Part shown: piece by piece, positions 20,690 through 32,448 of the stretch
Layout of the letters: each line of letters opens with the position of its first letter
Numbering within the stretch: the first letter of the stretch is position 1
Assembly: GCA_031772625.1 (NCBI GenBank)
Contig: CM062813.1
Location: 767,870,720 to 767,934,719 of the forward strand
Direction: 5' to 3'
Length of the DNA stretch: 64,000 nt
Source of the DNA: Pinus tabuliformis
Taxonomy: Eukaryota > Streptophyta > Pinopsida > Pinales > Pinaceae
Notes under the pieces: generated by a model
Told to the model about the DNA's origin: nothing
Databases searched by the model: none
The model's input: the letters and a program-made list of their open reading frames with translations, nothing else
Made by a program: the position numbers and the translations under genes

Positions 20690-23600
20690 TGAGATCTTAC
20701 ATGTAACGTAAGTTATACTGTTTGACCACTACTACATATTGTCATGAAAGTCAGGTCTGACAGTCATCATATTAGTTTGATTATTATTGCTAGCAATTAA
20801 GGAGACTTTTGAATCCCTATTCTATTTTGTATAATTTGAGCACTTTTTAATAGCAGTACTTTGCTGGGTATAATTTGGACTCTCAAGTCGTACCTGGTCC
20901 ATGTGAAGACCAGGCTGAATCAACAGGACCACCTCTAGGCAATTCCAAGAGCCTATAACTCTGCCCAGATTTCCACCCTGACCATTGAACTGATGCCATC
21001 ACCCCCTGACCGAGCTGGGATAGGACCTCCTTCTTTAGAATATAGAAAGATGGACTTCAGTTCACTTCTATTCTAGAGAATAATTTGGAGATTTCCATGA
21101 AACTGCAGGTTCTTAAATACGTCAAGAATAGAGTTATAGAAATACAAGACCATTATTGTGAGATTTGTCCATTATAACCAGCGCATATAACCACTACCTA
21201 CAGTGTCAACACTGCACTTCTAACTTTCTACCACATCATCCAATGGCCATTACATCAAGTCCTGGAATGATGGCTTTGCAAATGAAAGCAGAGTAGGACT
21301 GCAATTATTTTTTCATGGACTAAAAGCAATGTATGCATACAATAAATATTGATATGTTTAAAAACAGTATGCAAGATCAGAATGAATGTAAGAACCAGCA
21401 TGAATAAGGTTTTGCAGCCCTCAATTTATGGAAAAGTCTTTTTGGAAGACTCACGCGGTTTTGAAGCTTTCTAAGTCTACTCAGAATTCTTTTCGGCCCA
21501 AAACTTTCAATGTCAAACGACATCAACAAAAATGGAACCTTATCTCTCAGTTTGTATTGAGTATTTAATTTCCTTATTAAACCCAACCTTCATTGTCCAC
21601 CTTGAGGGTGACACATTCTGTAATTTGAATATTTAAATGTTTCACTCTTCCGTATATAAATTTCAGGTAAATTAGGTGACAATACCATTATCATCTGATA
21701 AGGATTACCTTGGGTTGCTTGTGTTTGTGTCTAGGGTTGCTGTGCAGTTTCTATGTAGTTACATCACACTTCCACTTTATGCCCTTGTGACACAGGTCAG
21801 TCTACTCCATGTTCATTGAAAATACAATCAGTTTAGGTGTTTGACAGGATCGATTGAACTTGAGAAAATGCTGGCTTATATAATTACAAAAAAGGAGAGT
21901 TACATCGTCCAAGTATTCACTTAGTATATTCACCTGGTTTATTTTGTACAGAAATAGATTAATCAAACCCTACATTGTGATATTAAATATCTTACTTGTA
22001 CTGATAAAATTAGAGATAAGGTGTCACCTGATAATGCATTAACACAGTTGTTTAATGACACCACTTTTGATTTTTTTTGGTTGATTTTGCCCAAAATATG
22101 AGTAGAAATTGTTAAAACCATAGTTTCTGATTAGAAATAGGGGAAATTTTAGCTTTAAGTTGTTGAATTTGCACAATCCAAATGTTTAAGGGATTTTTCA
22201 GGACATTGAATCCATTTTTGTACTCAAAAATACAATGAAACATTGTGATCTCACCAAAAATCGTATCATCAGATTTCGGTGAAACGGTTAAAAAATCGCC
22301 TCATTAAAAAATAGTTAAACTCATAGTAGACAAATTTATCAGGAGATAGAAAACAGTGGAGTTTAATTTTTCTTTTGTACAGCAGTTATCTCTCTATTCA
22401 GAGCTTCAGGTAAAGCCTCAGAGGATTTTCGAATGAAAAGTATGACCACTCTAAAATATGCTTCCTTTTGTTTGTTAAATTAAATTTTGTTGCAGTCTGG
22501 AGCCTTCTAGAAAAGCAGAGAAATAGAAATGATGATTTCTCTTTAAATCATTTTAATTTTATTTCTTGATATAACCCTGTTTGTTGATAGATAGAGAACA
22601 TTTATTTTACCCTGTTTGTTGATAGATAGAGAACATTCATTTTATAAAAACAACACACAAATGCACACAATGACTGCCATTTCCTTCACTTCTTTCTCTG
22701 CAGCCCAATTGTGTGGTTCTCTCTTTTCTCTGCACCCAAATTATAGGATTCTCTTTGTGTCTCTTTCTTCCTCTGCACCTCCAGGCAATTCCAAGAGCCT
22801 ATAACTCTGCCCAGATTTCCACCCTGACCATTGAACTGATGCCGTCACCCCCTGACCGAGCTGGGATAGGACCTCCTTCTTTAGGATATAGAAAGATGGC
22901 TCCATTCCCATTTATATATAGCTCCTTTCACATTTCTATGCCCGTTCTGTCCTTGTATCTGTGCCTTGATTTGGGTATTTAGTATTCTTACTTGCAAAGT
23001 CAAAGAATTAGTTTTGTGTGAATGTGCGGAGAGAGATATCACTTTATCTATACCCCGGTAGAGAAAATGGGGTGAGAACCGAGTAATTGACGTAAACAGA
23101 AGTTCTGCTGGCTGTAGACTTTTTTTTGGGAGAAAAAATATACTTGTGCTATTCGAACAGAAATAAAAAAATATATATAATGTTAGGGATATTAAGCATC
23201 ACATTTGTTAACCCTTACATAAAACTTTCTATCTTCATAAAACTTTCTATCTTCTTAATGGATTCATAGAATAAAACATATTAAGAGAAAATTCAGAAAC
23301 TAAAAAATGATTATGAAATTCTGCATATGAGCAGACTCCATAATTTGGAAACAAAGCTTGTTTTGAGAGCATATTTGGTAAAACACTGTTTTCCCTATAG
23401 CTACAACAAATATTCCTCTGCCATGATTCTAAATGGAGAATTTTGAGTTCAATTTTTCCATTTAATCAATCTACTATCACCTAGAAACTTGAATGTCGTG
23501 AAGTGTTTCTAATTCACATTACTATTAATTTTGCAAAGAAGTTGCTTCTTTGACCTATTCCAAGTTTGCACTAGATTATCACATCCTAAGACAAGAATAA

Positions 23601-24227
23601 AACAACTCCTGCTCTGCACCCTCCCTTTCACTCACTCCCTAAAAAAAACCCACAAACCTCACACAGCTCCATTAGAAATTGCCAGCTCCCTCACATACCT
23701 TCTCTTTTTTTCTCTCACAGGGTTCACTTGTTCAAGGTAAGAAAACCTTATGTGATGAGTAATTAAACTAGAAAAGACAACTGAATTTTGAAAGAGAGCT
23801 CCATTCAAGCCTAATCAAATTGCTGGAAAAGCAAATGCTGGAAGAAACCTTAAAGATGAATTGAATCTCACGAACACTCTTCCATAGAAGAACCAATCCA
23901 CCAACTATATAAATTAAAGGATGGAATCACATTATTCCATACAAACTTCACATTTATTGTCCATTTATGGCTCGCATACTTATGGAAAAATTTTGATTTA
24001 CTATCTCCTTATGCAACCCATGTAGCTCTACCCTTTAGCTTCCCATGAATCTCTTGCTCTATGACAAATTTTTTTTCCGGGCTAATCAAAAGTCACTCTC
24101 CTCTGAAGACCATATTTGAAATATGCCTTTTAATACAATCTAAGGGTCCAATAAACTCTTCCCTTTTCTGTTTTAGCCACCTACACACTGCATCTTTCAA
24201 CAACTTCAAGTTTATGGAGAATTATTC
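20690..24227. repeat. Large duplication, copy X
   Basis: It is collinear with 26818-31366 (offset 6128 bp at the left end) with few differences. Only copy Y carries the LINE insertion at 28872-29851. The homology begins abruptly at TGAGATCTTACATG and ends at TTATTCCATTCT. It contains an MLO exon copy (21676-21795). An internal 35-bp tandem duplication of TGTTGATAGATAGAGAACAT lies at about 22580-22640. Confidence 0.9.
21676..21795 (+). pseudogene. MLO: MLO-family gene, penultimate exon, copy 1
   Basis: The translation contains VAVQFLCSYITLPLYALVTQ, the last membrane segment motif that precedes the cytosolic tail in plant MLO proteins (seven-helix membrane proteins; some are susceptibility factors for powdery mildew). 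It ends exactly at a splice donor, CACAG followed by GTCAGT. That is the usual intron position before the MGS residues, which open the exon at 31685. The upstream boundary is uncertain: AG acceptors are near 21675 and 21709, and the residues before VAVQ are a loose match. No earlier MLO exon was found in the window. Copy 2 is at 27804-27923. Confidence 0.78.
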
Positions 24228-25240
24228 CATTCTGAGAAACAGAGTTGAGGGATGTCAAGTTCCCTATGGCCATAACCCATCCGGGCAAAGTGCATTTTCC
24301 CTAAGTGTACAGAACTGCAAAATCTGAGGTGAACAACAGTAATTGAAACATTGTATTCCTCTGATAAAAGGTTTATAAGTTTATCTAAAGGACTTTTTTT
24401 GCTTAGATTACATCAATTTGTTTTAGCAGGGTTTCATTGGAGTATGGCCACTTTGTTTAAGATAGTACAAGTATCCAGATCATAGAATTGAAGTTGTTTG
24501 AATGACCATGGATAATTTTTAGTTCAGTTTGTTAGACAGTTTTTGCCCCATAAACCTGTTCACTGGCAATAAGGGCATTCCTGTGCACACTACTGAAGCA
24601 GACTTCAACTCTTTCCAGAACTCAAATGATGCTGCATCGCTGCATCCCTTTTTTCAAAGCAAGGTTTTATTGAAGTACAGTCACCTTATTTAAGTGAGTG
24701 CAAGTATCTAGATCATAGAATTCAAGTAGGTAGGTAGATAATCCGAACGTTTTTGGGCCAGAGAGGCACTTGTTGTGTATGATATTAGGGATTCATTCTC
24801 TGATTGTCCTTGTATATAGTCTTAGCAATTTAATAAGAGCTCTTGTCAGATTCTGTTTGGGGCCAATACATTACCAAATAGCACATGCAAAAGCCTCACA
24901 ATTTCATATAAATTGACCCTGCAATTTGTAACATTAAAGAAGTCAGAATTTCTTCAGTGTAATTTCTATTGTTCTAAACTTTAACTATCCTTCGTATACA
25001 ACTTCTAATTTGTATTCCTTTTCAAGGAATTCAATACTATCCACGGGCACATGGCATTTTAAGCTTTATCCTTTGTCTTTAGGTATAGCCCCTTTTAAAA
25101 TTTATCCTTTGTCTTCCGGCTTATGTACAAACTTTTCCAAATGTTAATGGTAAAGGAGTTGGAATTTCTTCAGTGTATTTTCTATTGTTTTAAATGGTAA
25201 AGGAGTTGGAATTTCTTCAGTATATTTTCTAGTGTTCTAG
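24228..25240. other. Unique spacer between duplicated blocks, no gene seen
   Basis: Small local duplications are present: the block around 24425-24490 recurs at about 24655-24725, and GGTAAAGGAGTTGGAATTTC recurs at about 25150 and 25196. No coding sequence is supported. Confidence 0.5.
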
Positions 25241-26332
25241 GACTGCAATTATTTTTTCATGGACTAAAAGCAATGTATGCATACAATAAATATTGATCCC
25301 ATCAGGTACCATTCCCCGAGTTTTTGAGTGATCTTGATTTTTCACCATCATCTTGGAATGTGTTTTCTACAAGTGATTTGAGAAACATACCCCAAAAGGG
25401 GCTGCCCAGTCCAAGAGGTTGCTATTCTACCAAAATGGCCTGGGCCTTGCATTGGGTTTTACTCCTTTGAAACTGATACAGTTTGGTGGGGCAGATCCAG
25501 GCAAAAATGCAGCCCCGGTGGATTCTGCTTAACACTCACTTGATCTCATCAATGGACCAATGCCCTGGTTATCTACCCATGCTTGAAGTGTTCGTTCTTT
25601 GGTGGTTATTGCCCATTCTGCCAATCATTTTGGACAATCTCTTGTCACCTACTTTGCTCTAGATGTTGGTGCTCCTGACCAGTTCGGTAATTTTAGTCTT
25701 CAAGTACTTGTATATGGCCTGCTATTGAGATCTTACATGTAACATAAGTTTTACTGTTTGACCACTGCTACATATTGTCATGAAAGTCAGGTCTGACAGT
25801 CATCATATTAGTTTGATTATTATTGCTAGCAATTAAGGAGATTTTTGAATCCTTATTCTATTTTGTATAATTTGAACACTTTTGAGTAGCAGTACTTTGC
25901 TGGGTATAATTTGGACTCTCAAGTCGTACCTGGTCCATGTGAAGACCAGGCTGAATCAATAGGGCCACCTCCAGGCAATTCCAAGAGCCTATAACTCTGC
26001 CTAGATTTCCACCCTGACCATTGAACTGATGTCGTCACCCCCTGACCGAGCTGGGATAGGACCTCCTTCTTTAGAATATAGAAAGATGGACTTCAGTTCA
26101 CCTCTATTCTAGAGAATAATTTGGAGATTGCCATGAAACTGCAGGTTCTTAAATATGTCAAGAACAGAGTTATAGAAATACAAGACCATTATTGTGAGAT
26201 TTGTCCATTATAACCAGCGCATATAACCACTACCTACAGTGTCAACACCGCTCTTCTAACTTTCTACCACATCATCAAATGGCCATTACATCAAGTCCTG
26301 GAATGATGGCTTTGCAAATTAAAGCAGAGTAG
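25241..26332. repeat. 1092-bp tandem repeat, unit 1
   Basis: It begins GACTGCAATT and is followed directly by a near-identical second unit at 26333-27424. The latter part of each unit (from 25726 and 26818) is also homologous to 20690-21296. A weak minus-strand reading (TKERTLQAWVDNQGIGPLM) is shared by both units but has stops and is unrecognised. Confidence 0.9.
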
Positions 26333-27424
26333 GACTGCAATTATTTTTTCATGGACTAAAAGCAATGTATGCATACAATAAATATTGATCCCATCAGGAA
26401 ACATTCCCCGAGTTTTTGAGTGATCTTGATTTTTCACCATCATATTGGAATGTGTTTTCTACAAGTGATTTGAGAAACATACCCCAAAAGGGGTTGCCCA
26501 GTCCAAGAGGTTGCTATTCTACCAAAATGGCATGGGCCTTGCATTGGGTTTTACTCCTTTGAAACTGATACAATTTGGTGAGGCAGATCTAGGCAAAAAT
26601 GCAGCCCCGGTGGATTCTGCGTAACACTCACTTGATCTCATCAATGGACCAATGCCCTGGTTATCTACCCATGCTTGAAGTGTTCGTTCTTTGGTGGTTA
26701 TTGCCCATTCTGCCAATCATTTTGGACAATCTCTTGTCACCTACTTTGCTCTAGATGTTGGTGCTCCTGACCAGTTCGGTAATTTTAGTCTTCAAGTACT
26801 TGTATATGGCCTGCTATTGAGATCTTACATGTAACATAAGTTTTACTGTTTGACCACTGCTACATATTGTCATGAAAGTCAGGTCTGACAGTCATCATAT
26901 TAGTTTGATTATTATTGCTAGCAATTAAGGAGATTTTTGAATCCTTATTCTATTTTGTATAATTTGAACACTTTTTAATAGCAGTACTTTGCTGGGTATA
27001 ATTTGGACTCTCAAGTCGTACCTGGTCCATGTGAAGACCAGGCTGAATCAACAGGGCCACCTCCAGGCAATTCCAAGAGCCTATAACTCTGCCCAGATTT
27101 CCACCCTGACCATTGAACTGATGCCGTCACCCCCTGACCGAGCTGGGATAGGACCTCCTTCTTTAGAATATAGAAAGATGGACTTCAGTTCACCTCTATT
27201 CTAGAGAATAATTTGGAGATTGCCATGAAACTGCAGGTTCTTAAATATGTCAAGAACAGAGTTATAGAAATACAAGACCATTATTGTGAGATTTGTCCAT
27301 TATAACCAGCGCATATAACCACTACCTACAGTGTCAACACTGCTCTTCTAACTTTCTACCACATCATCAAATGGCCATTACATCAAGTCCTGGAATGATG
27401 GCTTTGCAAATGAAAGCAGAGTAG
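26333..27424. repeat. 1092-bp tandem repeat, unit 2
   Basis: This is the second unit, in direct orientation, with few differences from unit 1. The start of a partial third unit follows at 27425, after which the sequence continues as copy Y of the larger duplication. Confidence 0.9.
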
Positions 27425-27803
27425 GACTGCAATTATTTTTTCATGGACTAAAAGCAATGTATGCATACAATAAATATTGATATGTTTAAAAACAGTATGC
27501 AAGATCAGAATGAATGTAAGAACCAACATGAAAAAGGTTTTGCAGCCCTGAATTTATGGAAAAGTATTTTTGGAAGACTCACGCGGTTTTGAAGCTTTCT
27601 AAGTCTACTCAGAATTCTTTTCGGCCCAAAACTTTCAATGTCAAACGACATCAGCAAAAATGGAACCTTATCTCTCAGTTTGTACTGAGTCTTTAATTTC
27701 CTTATTAAACCCAGCCTTCATTGTCCACCTTGAGGGTGACACATTCTGTAATTTGAATATTTAAATGTGTCACTCTTCCGTATATAAATTTCAGGTAAAT
27801 TAG

Positions 27804-27923
27804 GTGACAATACCATTATCATCTGATAAGGATTACCTTGGGTTGCTTGTGTTTGTGTCTAGGGTTGCTGTGCAGTTTCTATGTAGTTACATCACACTTC
27901 CACTTTATGCCCTTGTGACACAG
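27804..27923 (+). pseudogene. MLO: MLO-family gene, penultimate exon, copy 2
   Basis: This is the same exon as 21676-21795, brought by the larger duplication. LCSYITLPLYALVTQ and the splice donor GTCAGT are unchanged. Being nearer the next exon (31685), it is the copy more likely to splice to it if the locus is transcribed. The intervening intron would be about 3.8 kb and contains the LINE. Confidence 0.78.
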
Positions 27924-28871
27924 GTCAGTCTACTCCATGTTCATTGAAAATACAATCAGTTTAGGTGTTTGACAGGATCGATTGAACTTGAGAAAATGCT
28001 GGCTTATATAATTACAAAAAAGGAGAGTTACATCGTCCAAGTATTCACTTAGTATATTCACCTGGTTTATTTTGTACAGAAATAGATTAATCAAACCCTA
28101 CATTGTGATATTAAATATCTTACTTGTACTGATAAAATTAGAGATAAGGTGTCACCTGATAATGCATTAACACAGTTGTTTAATGACACCACTTTTGATT
28201 TTTTTTGGTTGATTTTGCCCAAAATATGAGTAGAAATTGTTAAAACCATAGTTTCTGATTAGAAATAGGGGAAATTTTAGCTTTAAGTTGTTGAATTTGC
28301 ACAATTCAAATGTTTAAGGGATTTTTCAGGACATTGAATCCATTTTTGTACTGAAAAATACAATGAAACATTGTGATCTCACCAAAAATCGTATCATCAG
28401 ATTTCAGTGAAACGGTTAAAAAATCGCCTCATTAAAAAATAGTTAAACTCATAGTAGACAAATTTATCAGGAGATAGAAAACAGTGGAGTTTAATTTTTC
28501 TTTTGTACAATAGTTATCTCTCTATTCAGAGCTTCAGGTAAAGCCTCAGAGAATTTTCAAATGAAAAGTATGACCACTCTAAAATATGCTTCCTTTTGTT
28601 TGTTAAATTAAATTTTGTTGCAGTCTGGAGCCTTCTCGAAAAGCAGAGAAATAGAACTGATGATTTCTCTTTAAATCATTTTAATTTTATTTCTTGATAT
28701 AACCCTGTTTGTTGATAGATAGAGAACATTTATTTTACCTTGTTTGTTGATAGATAGAGAACATTCATTTTATAAAAACAACACACAAATGCACACAATG
28801 GCTGCCATTTCCTTCACTTCTTTCTCTGCAGCCCAATTGTGTGGTTCTCTCTTTTCTCTGCACCCAAATTA

Positions 28872-29851
28872 TTTTTTTTTTCTGAGAGAAAAATGGCATG
28901 GTATTATATTAAGAGTATATAATAGGCAAAATACAAATATCAGACCATATGAAAAAACATTGGCCATGAATAGACAGATTCAGAGCATAATGGGAAGATA
29001 ATGAGCCACGAGAGCTGATAAATACACCAATGAGAGAAAGCCGTCCAAACAAACCTGTCAACATAAGAGGACCAAAGGTAAACACTTCAGGATCAAAACG
29101 AGCAGAACGGTTATACAAACCAAATAACAGAAGGATGGCAACATCCAGAGATAAGGCTGAAACAAAGCATTGACAATTGAGAAGCAAGCCCGTTGAATGC
29201 GGGATCCAGAAATCAGATTCAAAACTGTTCAGAGAATGCAGATAAAAGAATCAGAATGGAGGAAATGGGGTTCTTTGAATCCTGGAAAATGAATTCGTTC
29301 CGCCATTTCCATAAGAGCCAGCACGTATAAATGAAAATCGATCTCCATTCTGATCGTTGAACGGACCACCATCTGAAAGCATCCTGGACAGAGGCGAACA
29401 CCTGGAAAGGAAAACCAAAAGAAAGGGAAAGATCATACCAGACCTGGGATGAAGCCGAACATTGGAAAAACATATGGAGGGATGATTCAGAAGCCTGGCA
29501 GCACATTGAACATCTACCGGGCCCCAACCATCCCTTTCTCTGCAAAACTTCCCAAGACAGGATCCTATTGGAGAAAAGCAGCCATGAAAATAAAATCGCC
29601 TTTAGATGACAGTTAGATTTCCAGAAAATGAAGGGAAAGGATGGGCCGGTAAGCGGCGGAAGAAGGGATGAGGCAGCCGAGTATAAGTCCTTGACTCTAG
29701 CAGACATTCTGTTGGGCCCCATCGACCATACTAACTCATCAGTTGAACCAGTTTGGGTGATGCCTTTCCCATCAAAACAATTTACAGCCAGTTCCCATGA
29801 TGGCCGCAGGAGAGAGGGAAAACATAGATCATCGCTGTTCATCCAAATCGG
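28872..29851 (-). mobile_element. 5'-truncated L1-type LINE with 13-bp target duplication
   Basis: A 980-bp insertion interrupts copy Y and is absent from copy X. The site TGCACCCAAATTA is duplicated at 28859-28871 and 29852-29864. The insertion begins with a T-run (28872-28881), the poly(A) tail of a minus-strand element. Together with the zinc-binding RT tail it encodes, this is a typical target-primed LINE copy truncated at its 5' end. Confidence 0.93.
29219..29851 (-). pseudogene. LINE ORF2 C-terminal fragment (zinc-binding RT tail)
   Basis: The open minus-strand frame ends at 29219. It contains the zf-RVT-type segment of plant L1 ORF2 proteins: FPFIFWKSN, then SWEVLQRKGWLGPGRCSMC, then HMFFQCSASSQVW (a Cys/His cluster). 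It closes with a Trp-rich stretch, LLWKWRNEFIFQ. The frame extends upstream into host sequence past 29851 only by chance. The RT and endonuclease parts are missing because of the truncation. About 340 bp of 3' UTR follow to the poly(A). Confidence 0.88.
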
Positions 29852-31684
29852 TGCACCCAAATTATAGGATTCTCTTTGTGTCTCTTTCTTCCTCTGCACC
29901 TCCAGGCAATTCCAAGAGCCTATAACTCTGCCCAGATTTCCACCCTGACCATTGAACTGATGCCGTCACCCCCTGACTGAGCTGGGATAGGACCTCCTTC
30001 TTTAGGATATAGAAATATGGCTCCATTCCCATTTATATATAGCTCCTTTCACATTTCTACGCCCGTTCTGTCCTTGTATCTGTGCCTTGATTTGGGTATT
30101 TAGTATTCTTACTTGCAAAGTCAAAGAATTAGTTTTGTGTGAATGTGCGGAGAGAGATATCACTTTATCTATACCCTGGTATAGAAAATGGGGTGAGAAC
30201 CGAGTAATTGATGTAAACAGAAGTTCTGCTGGCTGTAGACTTTTTTTTGGGAGAAAAAATATACTTGTGCTATTCGAACAGAAATAAAAAAAAAATATAA
30301 TGTCAGGGATATTAAGCAGCACATTTGTTAACCCTTACATAAAACTTTCTATCTTCATAAAATTTTCTATCTTCTTAATGGATTCATAGAATAAAACATA
30401 TTAAGAGAAAATTCAGAAACTAAAAAATGATTATGAAATTCTGCATATGAGCAGACTCCATAATTTGGCAACAAAGCTTGTTTTGAGAGCATATTTGGTA
30501 AAACATTGTTTTCCCTATAGCTACAACAAATGTTCCTCTGCCATGATTGCTACAACAAATGTTCCTCTGCCATGATTCTAAATGGATAATTTTGAGTTCA
30601 ATTTTTCCATTTAATCAATCTACTATCACCTAGAAACTTGAATGTCGTCAAGTGTTTCTAATTCACATTACTATTAATTCTGCAAAGAAGTTGCTTCTTT
30701 GACCTATTCCAAGTTTGCACTAGATTATCACATCCTAAGACAAGAATAAAACAGCTCCTGCTCCGCACCCTCCCTTTCACTCACTCCCTAAAAAAACCCA
30801 CAAACCTCACATAGCTCCATTAGAAATTGCCAGCTCCCTCACATACCTTCTCTTTTTTTCTCTCACAGGGTTCACTTGTTCAAGGTAAGAAAACCTTATG
30901 TGATGAGTAATTAAACTAGAAAAGACAACTGAATTTTGAAAGAGAGCTCCATTCAGGCCTAATCAAATTGCTGGAAGAAACCTTAAAGATGAATTGAATC
31001 TCACGAACACTCTTCCATAGAAGAACAAATCCACCAACTATATAAATTAAAGGATGGAATCACATTATTCCATACAAACTTCACATTTATTGTCCATTTA
31101 TGGCTCGCATACTTATGGAAAAATTTTGATTTACTATCTCCTTATGCAACCCATGTAGCTCTACCCTTTAGCTTCCCATGAATCTCTTGCTCTGTGACAA
31201 AATTTGTTTCCGGGCTAATCAAAAGTCACTCTCCTCTGAAGACCATATTTGAAATATGCCTTTTAATACAATCTAAGGGTCCAATAAACTCTTCCCTTTT
31301 CTGTTTTAGCCACCTACACACTGCATCTTTCAACAACTTCAAGTTTATGGAGAATTATTCCATTCTACACAATCTACTATTATGTGTCTATATGATTCCA
31401 AGAAGTAAGTACTAGAAAAGCAGAGAAATAGAAATGATGATTTTTCTTTAAATCATTTTAATTTTATTTCTTGATATAACCCTGTTTGTTGATAGATAGA
31501 GAACATTCATTTTACCTTGTTTGTTGATAGATAGAGAACATCCATTTTTGGGGCAAATTTTGTTTTTCCAATATGTACAAATGTTTTAGTGAGCTTTTGG
31601 ATCATTCAAAAAACACTCTGTTCTGGTTAAATATCATGTATAAAGGAATATGCTCTTAAAATATGATGGGATATTTTTATGCAG

Positions 31685-32123
31685 ATGGGATCTCACATGA
31701 AGAAGGCAATATTTGAAGAACAGACGGCCAATGCTTTGAACAGATGGCAACAAAATGCTAAGAAAAAAAACAAAACGAGATAGAAAGTCAAAGCATTCTT
31801 CCCCTGGTTTTACACGCAGATCAACTGTGTTTTCGGGATTTCAAAGCTGAAAAACAACTCCAATCCATGGATCTTCTCCATTGCATTTGCTCCGAAGATA
31901 CAAAACAACAGGAGACATGGAAACTGCAGATGCCTCTGAGAGATATGACCACTCAGAATCCAGCGCATCAGATTCGGCAATTGATGCATCTTCTTCTTAT
32001 CCTCCCCAGCATAATCAACCTGTTTTGGTTACCGAGGCCCCTGAGGATATAGAGACTACAGAATGTCCCTGTTCAAAAGATGCACACACAAATGATGACA
32101 AATTTCCCTTTCCCAGAATATAA
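31685..32123 (+). pseudogene. MLO: MLO-family gene, last exon (calmodulin-binding C-terminus), frameshifted
   Basis: It follows a good acceptor (TATTTTTATGCAG) and begins [20 protein letters not shown], then WQQNAKKK. This is the amphipathic calmodulin-binding stretch directly after the last MLO membrane helix. In frame it stops at 31781 after a run of eight A (31763-31770). With one A fewer the reading continues into [17 protein letters not shown]. That is followed by one TGA (31848-31850), then by TPIHGSSPLHLLRRYKTTGD, an MLO tail motif, and an acidic Ser-rich end to 32123. The product is therefore broken twice, unless the A-run is a sequencing error and the TGA a recent change. Introns upstream are phase 0 and consistent with the family. 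Confidence 0.85.
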
Positions 32124-32399
32124 ATGTTCCATCCACATCATACAAAAGCTTGGTTCAAAGCCAATTTATATCTAAATTTGACTTATCTTCCATCGTAAAG
32201 TTTATCTTCATTTAAGTAGCAGAGAGAAGTGGACCCATAACAAACAAGGAACCAAAAAGGCATCTGCACATTCTACCTACATTTCATTCCATTGAAAAAA
32301 TAGCTTTCACTAAAATCCACTGTTCAAATATTTTTAAAGGAGGAGCCACTTGCTTCTAATTATGATTATTATAATTACAAAACATTATAATATCTAAAT

Positions 32400-32448
<49 letters not shown>

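Larger units (their letters stand above)
26818..31366. repeat. Large duplication, copy Y
   Basis: It is collinear with 20690-24227 and interrupted by a LINE fragment (28872-29851). It also has a 28-bp tandem duplication around 30538-30566 that copy X lacks. A third, shorter copy of part of this block (TAGAAAAGCAGAGAAATAGA onward) appears at about 31412-31545. Confidence 0.9.

Noticed and set aside
20890-21070. Open stretch AIPRAYNSAQISTLTIELM repeated at about 22790, 25970, 27060 and 29900 as a possible exon
   Set aside because: It recurs because of the duplications, matches no MLO exon or other family I know, and lacks a convincing pair of splice sites.
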